DNA from: Tardiphaga sp.
GTDB taxonomy: Bacteria > Pseudomonadota > Alphaproteobacteria > Rhizobiales > Xanthobacteraceae
Assembly (NCBI RefSeq): GCF_028290785.1
Contig: NZ_JAQGJD010000324.1
Coordinates: 1 to 52,558, forward strand
DNA: 52,558 nucleotides
Direction of reading: 5' to 3'
Shown here: positions 15,912 to 23,782 of the stretch, in pieces
How positions within the stretch are numbered: position 1 is the first letter of the stretch
Layout of the letters: each line of letters starts with the position of its first letter
Notes under the pieces: model-generated
Databases searched by the model: none
Told to the model about the DNA's origin: nothing
Seen by the model: only the letters and a program-made list of their open reading frames with translations
Made by a program: the position numbers and the translations under genes

Positions 15912-18350
15912 TTAAGCCGCATCCTGGCGCGAACGACGGGATCGTGACGGCTCGTGCAGGCTGGCAATTGGCGCCGGCCGACCGAGCAGGTAGCCCTGAG
16001 CGTAATTGACCCCGAGCGTTCTCAGCATCTCGAGTTGTTCGGGCGTCTCCACGCCTTCAGCGGTGACCGACATGTCCAGACCGCATGCGAGCGTCACAAC
16101 CGACGATATGATCGCCGAACTCTTCTGGCGCTTGTTCAAACTACCGATGAACGACTTGTCGATCTTGATCTTGTCGAATGGGAATGCCGTCAGGCAGCTG
16201 AGGGACGAATATCCCGTGCCGAAGTCGTCAAGGGCCAGTGAAATTCCGATGCTCTTGAGTTTCTCCATGAAAGCATGATTTTCGTCCGCTCGTTCCAGCA
16301 GGACGGATTCAGTGAGCTCAAGTTCCAGCCGCTCCGGCGGCAAGCCCGAATTCCGCAGTGCGGACTGGACGACATCGAACAGCTCGGCCTGCTTGAACTG
16401 CACCGGCGACAGGTTCACGGCGACCCTGACGTCTGCCGGCCAAAATGTCGCGTCGTCGCAGGCTTGCCTGAGCACCCATTCGCCAAGCGGGACAATGAGC
16501 CCGGTCTCCTCGGCCAGCGGGATGAACTGGTCGGGTGGGATCAGTCCTCTGGTCGGATGGCGCCAGCGGACGAGAGCTTCCATGCCTCTCCGATCGCCGG
16601 TCTGGACGTCGAAGAACGGCTGGTAATGCACCTCGAACTGGCACATCGCGATGGCGTCCCGCAAGTCACTTTCCAGGGTGTTGCGCGCCTCCAGCTCCGC
16701 GCACATTGCTTCATCATAGAGGGTCAGGCAATTCCGGCCCGCCGACTTCGATCGATACAGCGCAAGGTCGGCCTTTTTCAGCAGCTGCGCTTCATCGTTG
16801 CCGTGCTCCGGCGCCATCGCAATCCCTATACTGGTGCCGATTTCCACGCGATGCCCCTGGACCAGGAACGGCGCGGCGATGAGTTTCGAAATTCGGTTCG
16901 CCAGATCGATCGAGCCGGCTTTCTGATCGTTGCGGCCCGGTTGAATGATGGCGAATTCGTCGCCTCCAAAACGCGCCAGCACGTCGGTGCCCCGCAGCGT
17001 GGATCTCAGGCGATCCGCCACCTGCCGAAGCAAGGCGTCGCCGGCGGCGTGACCAAGCGAGTCGTTGACGTTCTTGAACCGATCGAGATCGAGCATGAGG
17101 ATTGAAAACGTCCCCTTGCGACCGCGACCGTGCGAGTTGAGCGCTTCCAGCTGTTCGAGGAAATACGCCCTATTCGGAACTCCGGTCAGGATGTCGGTCT
17201 GCGCGATTTCCAGAACGCGCCGGTTCGCCAGTGCGAGCTGACGCGAGTTGCGGCTTGCGAGACTGAGATACACGGCGAGGAATATCGTGATGACGATGCC
17301 GGCCGCGAGTACGGTCAGGGAGCGGTCGTAGTGCGTGATCAGTCGGCCATTGACGGCAGGGGTGGCCTGTACCGGCCAGCTGGTGTCACCGATCCTGAGC
17401 GTGCCCGCCCACTCCTGGCCCTTTGCAAAGGTCGATCTCGATCGAGGTATCTGGCGCTCCGAGGCAAAATCGGGAAGCGGTAGATCTTTCCGTCCCGCGA
17501 TGTGGTTCGTGCCGGGCGCATAGACGCTGACGTCAATAGCGGGAGTCGCCGCTGTCGCGGTGCGGATCGTCTGCAGCAGTTGCGGCAGATTGAATATCCC
17601 GACGACAAAACCGGCCAGATTGCGCCGCCGATCGACAGCGGTGGTGCGCGAAGTGCCTTTCACATACACCGGTAAGCAGATCATCACGGCGAAGCTGCGG
17701 ATTCCGTTTTTCACTTCGTATAGTTGTGCGCGCAACGCCGTGATCTGATCATTGTCCCGTGCCCGCTCCAACAGAGCCCGGCGCGCCGGGTCCGTCGAAT
17801 AATCCAGCCCGTAAACCCTGGAGGTCTTTGGTTCGTTGGAAAAGAAGACCGGGAAATATTCGTTGCTCTGGGGGGCCGTCGCAATGCTGCCGTCCGCACC
17901 GAGCGATTTGATCTGGTAGCCCGAAACTCCATCGCTGATCGCGGCAGCCTCGTATTCCGCTCGTTCTTTTCGGTTAATCTTGGGAATCCAGCCGATACGA
18001 AGGATGCCCCGATGCTGTTCGAACAGGCGCGCGCTAAACGTTTCGAACTCGCTACGGGTAATTTCCTCGTTGGAGGATTCGAACAGCGCGCGCAGAGCAA
18101 CCAGCCGGCTGGTGTACTCGTTCATGCCGTTTTGCAGGATGATCGCCTGGGTCTCGGCCACGCCCTCGAACTCAACTTTGGCAACCCGCTCTTCCCACTG
18201 GGCTATCGCATAGGCGGCGGCCAGCGACAGAAGAACGCCAACGGCAGCCGCGACCAGCGCTGGCCGGTATATCCCTGACTGCGCTCCGGAGATTCTCCGC
18301 CGCTCGATCTGGTCTCCCCGGCTATCGCTGTGCTGGTCTTGGTCGCTCAT
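15912..18350 (-). CDS. CHASE-GGDEF-EAL cyclic-di-GMP signalling protein
   Basis: An 812-residue inner-membrane protein. One membrane segment (about 30-50), then a periplasmic CHASE sensory domain (about 60-280, 'QAIILQNGMNEYTSRLVALRALFESS'), a second membrane segment near 330-350, a GGDEF domain with intact 'ARFGGDEFAII', and an EAL domain with intact 'GMEALVRWRHP' and 'LALDDFGTGYSSL'. It could both make and break c-di-GMP under control of a periplasmic ligand. I start at the ATG giving 'MSDQDQHSD', since the longer frame would need a TTG. It is divergent from an orphan ligand-binding protein. Confidence 0.9.
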   Translation of the reverse strand: MSDQDQHSDSRGDQIERRRISGAQSGIYRPALVAAAVGVLLSLAAAYAIAQWEERVAKVEFEGVAETQAIILQNGMNEYTSRLVALRALFESSNEEITRSEFETFSARLFEQHRGILRIGWIPKINRKERAEYEAAAISDGVSGYQIKSLGADGSIATAPQSNEYFPVFFSNEPKTSRVYGLDYSTDPARRALLERARDNDQITALRAQLYEVKNGIRSFAVMICLPVYVKGTSRTTAVDRRRNLAGFVVGIFNLPQLLQTIRTATAATPAIDVSVYAPGTNHIAGRKDLPLPDFASERQIPRSRSTFAKGQEWAGTLRIGDTSWPVQATPAVNGRLITHYDRSLTVLAAGIVITIFLAVYLSLASRNSRQLALANRRVLEIAQTDILTGVPNRAYFLEQLEALNSHGRGRKGTFSILMLDLDRFKNVNDSLGHAAGDALLRQVADRLRSTLRGTDVLARFGGDEFAIIQPGRNDQKAGSIDLANRISKLIAAPFLVQGHRVEIGTSIGIAMAPEHGNDEAQLLKKADLALYRSKSAGRNCLTLYDEAMCAELEARNTLESDLRDAIAMCQFEVHYQPFFDVQTGDRRGMEALVRWRHPTRGLIPPDQFIPLAEETGLIVPLGEWVLRQACDDATFWPADVRVAVNLSPVQFKQAELFDVVQSALRNSGLPPERLELELTESVLLERADENHAFMEKLKSIGISLALDDFGTGYSSLSCLTAFPFDKIKIDKSFIGSLNKRQKSSAIISSVVTLACGLDMSVTAEGVETPEQLEMLRTLGVNYAQGYLLGRPAPIASLHEPSRSRRSRQDAA

Positions 18351-18581
18351 CGTCGTCTTTCGTTCGATCCGCAAAGCGGCCGCCGAACCGCGGCCCCGCC
18401 ATCGGCGAATGATCGGCCATAGAATTGAAACAAATGCTCAAATGTCGCGAGAAATGCAGCTTAGTTCGGACGGTTCGGTTAACGAATCCAGTGCGATCGG
18501 TAGTGGGCAACCTTCTTGGCTGCATGGGCATGGGTAGTTCCCGGAAGCATCGATAAAGCGTCGAAGGATTAGCGAGCTTTT

Positions 18582-18598
18582 CATATCGCGACGATATG
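18582..18598. promoter_or_regulatory. Perfect 17-bp palindrome upstream of the binding-protein gene
   Basis: CATATCG-cga-CGATATG lies 47 bp upstream of the start of the periplasmic binding-protein gene, in the 294-bp divergent region shared with the CHASE-GGDEF-EAL gene. Position and symmetry fit a repressor or activator site. The regulator is not identifiable. Apart from this I see no gene or clear promoter in the region. Confidence 0.45.
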
Positions 18599-18644
18599 GT
18601 GCCCCCCGCCGTGGATGACTTCTTCATCCCGCAGGAATGTTGCC

Positions 18645-19811
18645 ATGCGCCGACTGCACCGTAGGATTGTTATCAGCCTGTTCATCTGGTTCGCCGTCGC
18701 GAATCCGCTTCATGCCGAGGCCGGCGAGATTGGTGTCAGTTCTGACTCGATCCTGTTCGGTCAGGCGGCTGTGCTCGCGGGGCCGTCGTCGGCACTCGGC
18801 CAGGGCATGCGGCAAGGGATCCTCGCGGCCTTTGCGGAGATCAACGCCAAGGGCGGCATTCATGGTCGCAAGCTCAAGCTGGTCAGCCGGGACGATGGCT
18901 ACGATCCCGACCGCTCGATTGCGCAGACCAAAAAGCTGATCGAAGAGGATCGGGTCTTCGCGCTGATCGGCGCCGTGGGCACGCCGACGGCGACCGCCAC
19001 CGTTCCCATTTCAGCAGCCGCGAATGTCCCCTTCATTGGCCCCTTCACTGGAGCTGAATTCCTCCGCGCGCCGGAGTTATCCAACGTCGTCAATATCCGC
19101 GCGAGCTACGGAGCCGAGGCTGAGGCCTGGATCAAGCACCTGACCGAAGATCTTCATTTCAAAAATATCGCGATATTCTATCAGGACGATTCCTTCGGCC
19201 GCGATGGGCTGGCCGGGGTCAAGCGCGCCCTGGAAAAACGCGGCATGGAGCTGAGCGCCGAAGGCACGTTCGAGCGCAATACCAAAGCCGTCAGCGGCGC
19301 CCTGCGTACGCTCAAACGCGCGGAGCCGGAGGCGGTCGTCATGGTCGGAACGTACGGGCCCTGCGCCGAGTTCATCAAGCTCGCACACAAGGGCGGCTTC
19401 AACCCGACTTTCGTCAATATCTCTTTCGTCGGCGCCAACGCGCTGGCGAGAGAGCTCGGTGCGGAGGGCAACGGCGTTATCGTTTCGCAGGTCGTGCCTT
19501 TTCCATGGGATGCTTCGGTGAAGGTCGTCGCCGAATATCAGGCCGCCGCAAAAGCGCTCGATCCCGATCTGAAGCCGGAATTTGTGTCGCTGGAGGGATA
19601 TCTTTCCGGCCGCCTGGTGGCGGCGGCTCTGGAAATGAGCGGGCCGAACCCGACGCGCGCGGGCTTGCTGCAGCTCATCAACAGCATCGGCCGATTCGAC
19701 ATCAGCGGAAACATCATGACGTTCGGGCCGCAGACGCACGACGCCCCGGCCAAGGTTTTTCTTACCGTCATTCAGCCGGATGGCTCGTTCAAGGCAGTTG
19801 AGAAATTGTGA
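18645..19811 (+). CDS. Orphan branched-chain-amino-acid-type periplasmic binding protein
   Basis: A 388-residue periplasmic protein with a signal peptide ending about 'LHAEA' and the Peripla_BP_6 / LivK-type fold: 'FGQAAVLAGPSSALGQGMRQGILAAFAEINAKGGIHGRKL', then 'AIFYQDDSFGRDGLAGVKRALEKRG'. This family binds amino acids, amides or aromatic acids. No permease or ATPase gene is adjacent, so it is either an orphan delivery protein or a sensory partner of the divergent CHASE protein. AGGA sits nine bases upstream of the chosen ATG; the longer frame adds non-signal-like residues. Confidence 0.85.
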   Translation: MRRLHRRIVISLFIWFAVANPLHAEAGEIGVSSDSILFGQAAVLAGPSSALGQGMRQGILAAFAEINAKGGIHGRKLKLVSRDDGYDPDRSIAQTKKLIEEDRVFALIGAVGTPTATATVPISAAANVPFIGPFTGAEFLRAPELSNVVNIRASYGAEAEAWIKHLTEDLHFKNIAIFYQDDSFGRDGLAGVKRALEKRGMELSAEGTFERNTKAVSGALRTLKRAEPEAVVMVGTYGPCAEFIKLAHKGGFNPTFVNISFVGANALARELGAEGNGVIVSQVVPFPWDASVKVVAEYQAAAKALDPDLKPEFVSLEGYLSGRLVAAALEMSGPNPTRAGLLQLINSIGRFDISGNIMTFGPQTHDAPAKVFLTVIQPDGSFKAVEKL

Positions 19812-19926
19812 GTGAAGATCGACTGCGCTTCGGCCGTCTATGGAGTTCACGCCCTGAGCTGGGGTAAGGGGAGTCGAGAACTCTCTGGTTGCCCCTCAAC
19901 CGAAGGCTGATATTACCGCAATCCGA

Positions 19927-19952
19927 CCTCTCCCCGCGCAAGCGGAGAGAGG
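19927..19952. terminator. Probable bidirectional terminator hairpin
   Basis: CCTCTCCCCGC and GCGGAGAGAGG form an 11-bp stem with one C-A mismatch around a GCAA tetraloop. It lies between the convergent binding-protein and DUF2158 genes. There is no U tract, so intrinsic termination would be weak. The wording is similar to other short hairpins in this window. Confidence 0.45.
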
Positions 19953-19972
19953 CGGGTTCGCGGAAGCGAGGA

Positions 19973-20173
19973 TCAATCCTCGTCTTCTTCTTCCTCTTCG
20001 TCGTCCGATGCGAGCAGCGCCAGTTCGAGCACGGCCAGCGGCAGCGTCTCGCGGAACAGGTCGCCTTCGTCGCCCATCCACACGCAGACCACCGAGTCGC
20101 CGTTGACTTCGGCCACGGTCATCGGATGACCGCCTGATTTCAGCATGGCGACGTCGCCTGATTTCAATTCCAT
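19973..20173 (-). CDS. DUF2158 (YodC-like) small protein
   Basis: A 66-residue protein. Residues 1-40 match DUF2158 ('GDVAMLKSGGHPMTVAEV', 'VVCVWMG'), a small beta-barrel-like domain. The C-terminal end is very acidic ('ASDDEEEEEDED'). The biochemical role of the family is unknown. AAGGA lies seven bases before the ATG. It is transcribed leftward, probably alone, and ends at the hairpin shared with the convergent gene. Confidence 0.8.
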   Translation of the reverse strand: MELKSGDVAMLKSGGHPMTVAEVNGDSVVCVWMGDEGDLFRETLPLAVLELALLASDDEEEEEDED

Positions 20174-20264
20174 CTTCGTATCCTTAAGGGGTTGATGCGA
20201 GCCGACGTCTTATCGCCCTGTCATGACAGGGCGATCACAGAAGCAGCGGCGCAAGGGTCGGCTT

Positions 20265-20993
20265 CTACGCCTGTCCGAGCGATTTAGCGAGGCTGTCGCT
20301 GAGCCCGACGCTGTTTAGTGCGGGCGGTAGCGCAGGGCGCTGAAACGGCGCGGCGGCCGCGGCGATCGCCGCGCGGGTGCCGACTTCCACCGAGCACAGC
20401 ACGGGCACCGGTACATTCGGTTGTATTCGTGCCGCGAGGCCGGCCAGCGCGGCGCCGCCCAGGATCACGACCTCGGCGCCATCGTTCGTCGCGCAGGCGG
20501 TGCATGCGGCAGCAAGCTGCGCCAGTGCGGCGTCGGGATTTTCGGCAATCTCGCCGCCGGTCGGCGCGATGGCGCGTACCGCGGCGAGGCGATCGGCCAA
20601 CCCCATGGTGGCGACGAATTCGGTCAGCATCGGCTCCCACAGGGCGCCGCCGGTGACGATGGCGAAACGCCGGCCGCGCCTGCAGGCTTCGAGACAAGAT
20701 GCTTCGGCCATGCCGACCACCGGAACGCTTGCGATCTCTCGAAGCGCCAGCAGCCCGGGATCGCCGAAGCAGGCGAGATAGACCGCGTCGCAGCCGTCGC
20801 CGTGTTTCGCAAGCGCATCGAGCGCAGCGTGGCCGGCGATCGCGGCCGAAGCCCGGGTGGAGATGTAACGCGCACCGAACGCCCCGGTAACCGGCACGAA
20901 CGTGGCGGCATCCCCGGCGATGCCGGCCACATGCCGCGCAACCAGATCGGTGACGCTCTCGGTGGTGTTGGGATTGATCAGCAGGATGCGCAC
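20265..20993 (-). CDS. Asp/Glu/hydantoin racemase family protein
   Basis: A 242-residue protein of the Asp/Glu/hydantoin racemase superfamily: 'LLINPNTTESVTD' at the N-terminus, the first catalytic Cys at C75 in 'YLACFGDPGLLALRE', and 'GMAEAS' at about 94-99. The second cysteine of racemases, normally in LGC(A/T), is Gly180 here ('VVILGGAALAG'). Two-base racemisation is therefore doubtful; it may be a one-cysteine isomerase, a decarboxylase-like enzyme or another activity. It follows queD by 21 bp and is probably cotranscribed with the queE-queD pair. Confidence 0.8.
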   Translation of the reverse strand: MRILLINPNTTESVTDLVARHVAGIAGDAATFVPVTGAFGARYISTRASAAIAGHAALDALAKHGDGCDAVYLACFGDPGLLALREIASVPVVGMAEASCLEACRRGRRFAIVTGGALWEPMLTEFVATMGLADRLAAVRAIAPTGGEIAENPDAALAQLAAACTACATNDGAEVVILGGAALAGLAARIQPNVPVPVLCSVEVGTRAAIAAAAAPFQRPALPPALNSVGLSDSLAKSLGQA

Positions 20994-21014
20994 GTCGCGT
21001 TCCTTCGGTCGGCC

Positions 21015-21380
21015 CTAGCCCTGCGGGCCGAAATAGGTGCAGCTCTCGTTGCAACTGTCGCGGAAAACGCCGACGCGGACCAGCCGGTCGGCATGGCCGA
21101 CGCGCTCCCAGATGAAGCGCGACAGGTTTTCCAGCGTCGGGGGGCCCAGCGCCTCGACGTTGTTGAGATACTTGTGGTCGAGGGTCTTCTGCACCGCGGC
21201 CATGTGGCGGTCGAGCAGGCCGAGGTCGAGCACCATGCCGCTGGCCGGATCCGGCGTGCCGCGAATCGTCACCTCGGCGCGGAACGAATGGCCGTGGATC
21301 TCCTGGCTGGCGTCGCCCAAGGTTGTGCCGGGCAGCGCATGCGCCGCCTCGAAGCGAAACGATTTTGTTAGTTCCCACAT
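21015..21380 (-). CDS. queD: 6-carboxytetrahydropterin synthase homologue
   Basis: A 121-residue T-fold enzyme of the QueD/PTPS family, which makes 6-carboxytetrahydropterin for queuosine synthesis from dihydroneopterin triphosphate. Zinc ligands are seen: H14 in 'FEAAH', H29 and H31 in 'IHGHSF'. 'TLDHKYLN' carries the Asp-His pair. The catalytic Cys, four residues before the HGH in E. coli QueD, is Ser25 here ('ASQEIHGH'). The start is the ATG giving 'MWELTKSF'; nine extra residues of the longer frame are not family-like. It lies 30 bp after queE. Confidence 0.82.
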   Translation of the reverse strand: MWELTKSFRFEAAHALPGTTLGDASQEIHGHSFRAEVTIRGTPDPASGMVLDLGLLDRHMAAVQKTLDHKYLNNVEALGPPTLENLSRFIWERVGHADRLVRVGVFRDSCNESCTYFGPQG

Positions 21381-21410
21381 CGGTCGTGTCGTCCTGTCGA
21401 ATATCAAGTT

Positions 21411-22052
21411 CTATCGAATGCCCAGCGTCTTGTGCGTCTGCACGCTCAGCCGCCATTGCGGATGGCGCAGGCAGTATTCCACCGCCTGCGCCGTGTTCTC
21501 CCGCGCGTCCGGCCCGTCCATCGGCTGTAGCGAGAACCGTTCGAACGGCAGGCCGGCGAACTGCTCCGGCATCGCCAGCGGTTGCGGATAGACCAGCTTG
21601 AGCTCGTGACCGCCCTTCACCGTCAATTCCGCGCCGGCCTTGGGACTGACGCAGAGCCAGTCGATACCGTCCGGCGGCGCCACGGTGCCGTTGGTCTCGA
21701 CGCCGATGCTGAAGCCGTGGCGATGCAGCGCCTCGACCAAAGCGGTATCGACCTGCAGCAGCGGTTCGCCGCCGGTCAACACCACATAGCGGTTGGCGGC
21801 CGATCCCACCCATTGCGCGGCGATGGTCTCGGCGAGCTTGTCAGCGGTGGCGTAACGTCCGCCCAGCGTGCCGTCCATGCCGACGAAGTCGGTGTCGCAG
21901 AACTGGCAGGTCGCCGTGGCGCGGTCCGGCTCGCGCCCGGTCCACAGGTTGCAGCCGGTGAACCGACAGAATACCGATGCTCGCCCGGCATAGGCACCTT
22001 CGCCCTGCAGGGTCAGAAAGATCTCTTTTACCGCGTAACTCACCGCATCCAC
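21411..22052 (-). CDS. queE: 7-carboxy-7-deazaguanine synthase (radical SAM)
   Basis: A 213-residue radical-SAM enzyme that rearranges 6-carboxytetrahydropterin to 7-carboxy-7-deazaguanine in preQ0/queuosine synthesis. The [4Fe-4S] cysteines are C34, C49 and C52, spaced CX14CX2C as in the QueE subgroup, not the usual CX3CX2C. 'EIFLTLQGEGAYAGR' at the N-terminus and 'VVLTGGEPLLQ' are also QueE hallmarks. It is the first gene of the leftward queE-queD-racemase unit; the other queuosine genes are not in the window. Confidence 0.92.
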   Translation of the reverse strand: MDAVSYAVKEIFLTLQGEGAYAGRASVFCRFTGCNLWTGREPDRATATCQFCDTDFVGMDGTLGGRYATADKLAETIAAQWVGSAANRYVVLTGGEPLLQVDTALVEALHRHGFSIGVETNGTVAPPDGIDWLCVSPKAGAELTVKGGHELKLVYPQPLAMPEQFAGLPFERFSLQPMDGPDARENTAQAVEYCLRHPQWRLSVQTHKTLGIR

Positions 22053-22203
22053 TCAATGATTGGCGCACGGTCTAGCGCAGCGCCGGCGGCAATACCATGG
22101 CCGCGACGTATACAGCCTGTGCTCGCGTTTTCGTGATGACGGAATCGATTGCGCCGGTACGCCGTGGGGGCCAAAGCTCGACCGTCAACTTGTCGCAGGC
22201 CTC

Positions 22204-22755
22204 ATGTCGTCCGTTCAACCGCCCTTGATCACCGCATCCACACCGACCGCCAGCGCGCGCAGCTGCGGCACCTGTACCATGTGCTGCAAGGTCTACCGCA
22301 TCGACGATCTCGCCAAACTGGCCGGCAAATGGTGTCCGCATTGCGCGATTGCGCAGGGCTGCAAGATCTACGACGACCGTCCGCAGCAATGCCGCGCCTT
22401 TGATTGCGTCTGGATCCAGGACGAGGCGATGGCGCCGGATTGGAAGCCGGAAATCTCCAAGATCGTTTTCTCTGTCTATCCGGCCACCCGCTTCATCTAC
22501 GGCCAGGTCGATCCCGGTTCGCCGTTTGCGTGGCAGAAGGAGCCGTATCTGTCAGGTTTGAAAGCCTGGTCGGAACGGCTGCTGCAGGAGCGGCGACACC
22601 TGCTGATCTTCGTGGGCAGCAACGCCACCCTCATCATGCCGACCGGCCCGGTACCGATCGGGCCGATGTCACCCGCCGATGGCTTTGTCATCCGGGAGAC
22701 CTTCACGGCCAAGGGCAAGGACTATGTCGCGACCCGCGTCGCGAGCGGTCGCTGA
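22204..22755 (+). CDS. Cysteine-cluster protein (YkgJ-like)
   Basis: A 183-residue protein with an N-terminal zinc/iron-cluster type Cys pattern: 'SCGTCTMCCKVYRI', then 'WCPHCAIAQGCKIYDDRPQQCRAFDCVW'. This resembles the YkgJ / UPF0153 cysteine-cluster family, here with a C-terminal extension of about 100 residues with no motif I recognise. The family probably binds a metal or Fe-S cluster; its function is unknown. It is divergent from queE across 150 bp. Confidence 0.75.
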   Translation: MSSVQPPLITASTPTASARSCGTCTMCCKVYRIDDLAKLAGKWCPHCAIAQGCKIYDDRPQQCRAFDCVWIQDEAMAPDWKPEISKIVFSVYPATRFIYGQVDPGSPFAWQKEPYLSGLKAWSERLLQERRHLLIFVGSNATLIMPTGPVPIGPMSPADGFVIRETFTAKGKDYVATRVASGR

Positions 22756-22838
22756 AGCCCGCGGCCGCCTGGAGTGAAAGCCCGTAAGTCGTTCACGCGA
22801 TGGAGACAAATCCTTTGAACGCGCAACCATTCAGGGGC

Positions 22839-22862
22839 CTCCTCGTTCTTACGGGCGAGGAG
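22839..22862 (+). promoter_or_regulatory. Hairpin covering the ribosome-binding site of the 56-residue gene
   Basis: CTCCTCG (22839-22845) pairs perfectly with CGAGGAG (22856-22862), which contains the GAGGAG ribosome-binding site seven bases before the next start codon. A seven-base-pair GC-rich stem would hide the site. It could respond to temperature, an RNA or translation; no data here say which. See the two related leaders downstream. Confidence 0.45.
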
Positions 22863-22869
22863 TGCGAGA

Positions 22870-23040
22870 ATGGAGCAGAACGACAACATCGCGGAATTAC
22901 GCGAGAAGATTGCGAAATACCGGGTCCTGGCGCGGCTAACCACTGACAGCGAAACGGTCCACCGCATCCATGGTCTGGTCGATGAGCTGGAGGCGCGGGT
23001 GCGAGAGCTGGAAGGCCCGCCGAGGGCAAAAACGGACTGA
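22870..23040 (+). CDS. Small charged helical protein, 56 residues
   Basis: An intact frame from ATG to TGA beginning 'MEQNDNIAELREKIAKYRVL' and ending 'LEGPPRAKTD'. The pattern is heptad-like throughout, so a coiled coil or helical hairpin is likely. GAGGAG seven bases upstream is a good ribosome-binding site, and composition matches real genes of the region. Function unknown; similar tiny helical proteins are frequent in bradyrhizobia. It is isolated, with a response-regulator gene 170 bp downstream. Confidence 0.65.
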   Translation: MEQNDNIAELREKIAKYRVLARLTTDSETVHRIHGLVDELEARVRELEGPPRAKTD

Positions 23041-23134
23041 CGCGCAGCGGCGGTGGATGTGCGTGACATCGAGACCGCGTTAAGCACCTTGGCGAAGGCG
23101 GCTGGGGAAAAGACTCGTTCACGTGGCGCTACCG

Positions 23135-23160
23135 GGAACAGGGGGCGTCGATAAGTGTTA
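23135..23160 (+). promoter_or_regulatory. Possible EcfG-type general-stress promoter
   Basis: GGAAC at 23135-23139, 16 bases, then TGTT at 23156-23159 approximates the alphaproteobacterial general-stress consensus GGAAC-N16/17-CGTT with one mismatch. It points toward the receiver-domain gene about 55 bp downstream. One-mismatch matches occur by chance in a window of this size, so this is a weak call. Confidence 0.3.
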
Positions 23161-23213
23161 CGACCCTGCAGGTTTCCGCGTTTAATCTCACGCGCCGATT
23201 GCCCTGGTCGAAT

Positions 23214-23597
23214 ATGGCGGTGAACGTGGCACGCTTGGCTGACAAACAAATCGTCCTGGTCGTCGAAGACGAACCGTTGCTGCGGCTGATGGCGGTCGAT
23301 CTGGTCGAGGACGCCGGCTTCCAGGCTTTATGCGCCGCCAACGCCGATGAGGCTGTGGTAATGTTGGAAGCGCGGACCGACATTCGTATGGTGTTCACCG
23401 ACATCGACATGCCCGGTTCCATGGACGGTATGAAGCTCGCTGCGGCGATTCGCGGTCGTTGGCCGCCCATCGAGATCATCATCGTGTCCGGCCATCGCGC
23501 CGTCGATCAGCAGGACCTTCCCGAGCGAAGCCGGTTTTTTCAAAAGCCCTACAACTCCCGTGAGATCATCGCCGCCATGCGTGAGATGGCGGCATAA
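23214..23597 (+). CDS. Single-domain response regulator
   Basis: A 127-residue receiver domain and nothing more. The acidic pocket is E18-D19 ('VVEDEP'), the phosphoacceptor is D63 ('MVFTDIDMPGSMDG'), and the switch Ser and conserved Lys are present ('IIIVSGH', 'FFQKPY'). No output domain, so it acts through a protein partner or as a phosphate sink. No histidine kinase gene is adjacent. The start is uncertain: no strong ribosome-binding site is near the ATG, and an in-frame GTG follows two codons later. Confidence 0.85.
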   Translation: MAVNVARLADKQIVLVVEDEPLLRLMAVDLVEDAGFQALCAANADEAVVMLEARTDIRMVFTDIDMPGSMDGMKLAAAIRGRWPPIEIIIVSGHRAVDQQDLPERSRFFQKPYNSREIIAAMREMAA

Positions 23598-23737
23598 GTT
23601 CTGCCACCGACATTGGCTGCCGCCAACGGCCGATTGTGGCGACGAGAAGAGGCGCGACTGCCTCGCCCGAATTACGTCGCTTCTCCGACATATGAGGCGT
23701 ATAAGGTTAGACATCACCGCACGCCCTAGGCAGTTAT

Positions 23738-23779
23738 CGGTGACAGAGAGTTTAGTGCTCCCGCCTCGTGCCGGAGAGC
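23738..23779 (+). promoter_or_regulatory. Leader element copy 1 (conserved word plus ribosome-site hairpin) before the Crp/Fnr gene
   Basis: The 15-base word CGGTGACAGAGAGTT is followed by GCTCCCGCC and then a GGAG ribosome-binding site just before the start codon. CTCC (23758-23761) can pair with GGAG (23773-23776), and GCTC with GAGC. The same arrangement recurs at 24680-24723. Conservation of wording and spacing between two leaders suggests a shared RNA or protein control element. Confidence 0.55.
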
Positions 23780-23782
23780 ACC

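Noticed and set aside
16900..17010. Degenerate GGDEF or EAL domain in the CHASE protein
   Set aside because: Both signature motifs read intact (GGDEF, EAL, DDFGTGYSSL), so both activities remain possible.
20284..21813. A 509-codon minus-strand frame across the racemase, queD and queE genes
   Set aside because: It is out of frame with three genes that each have clear family motifs.
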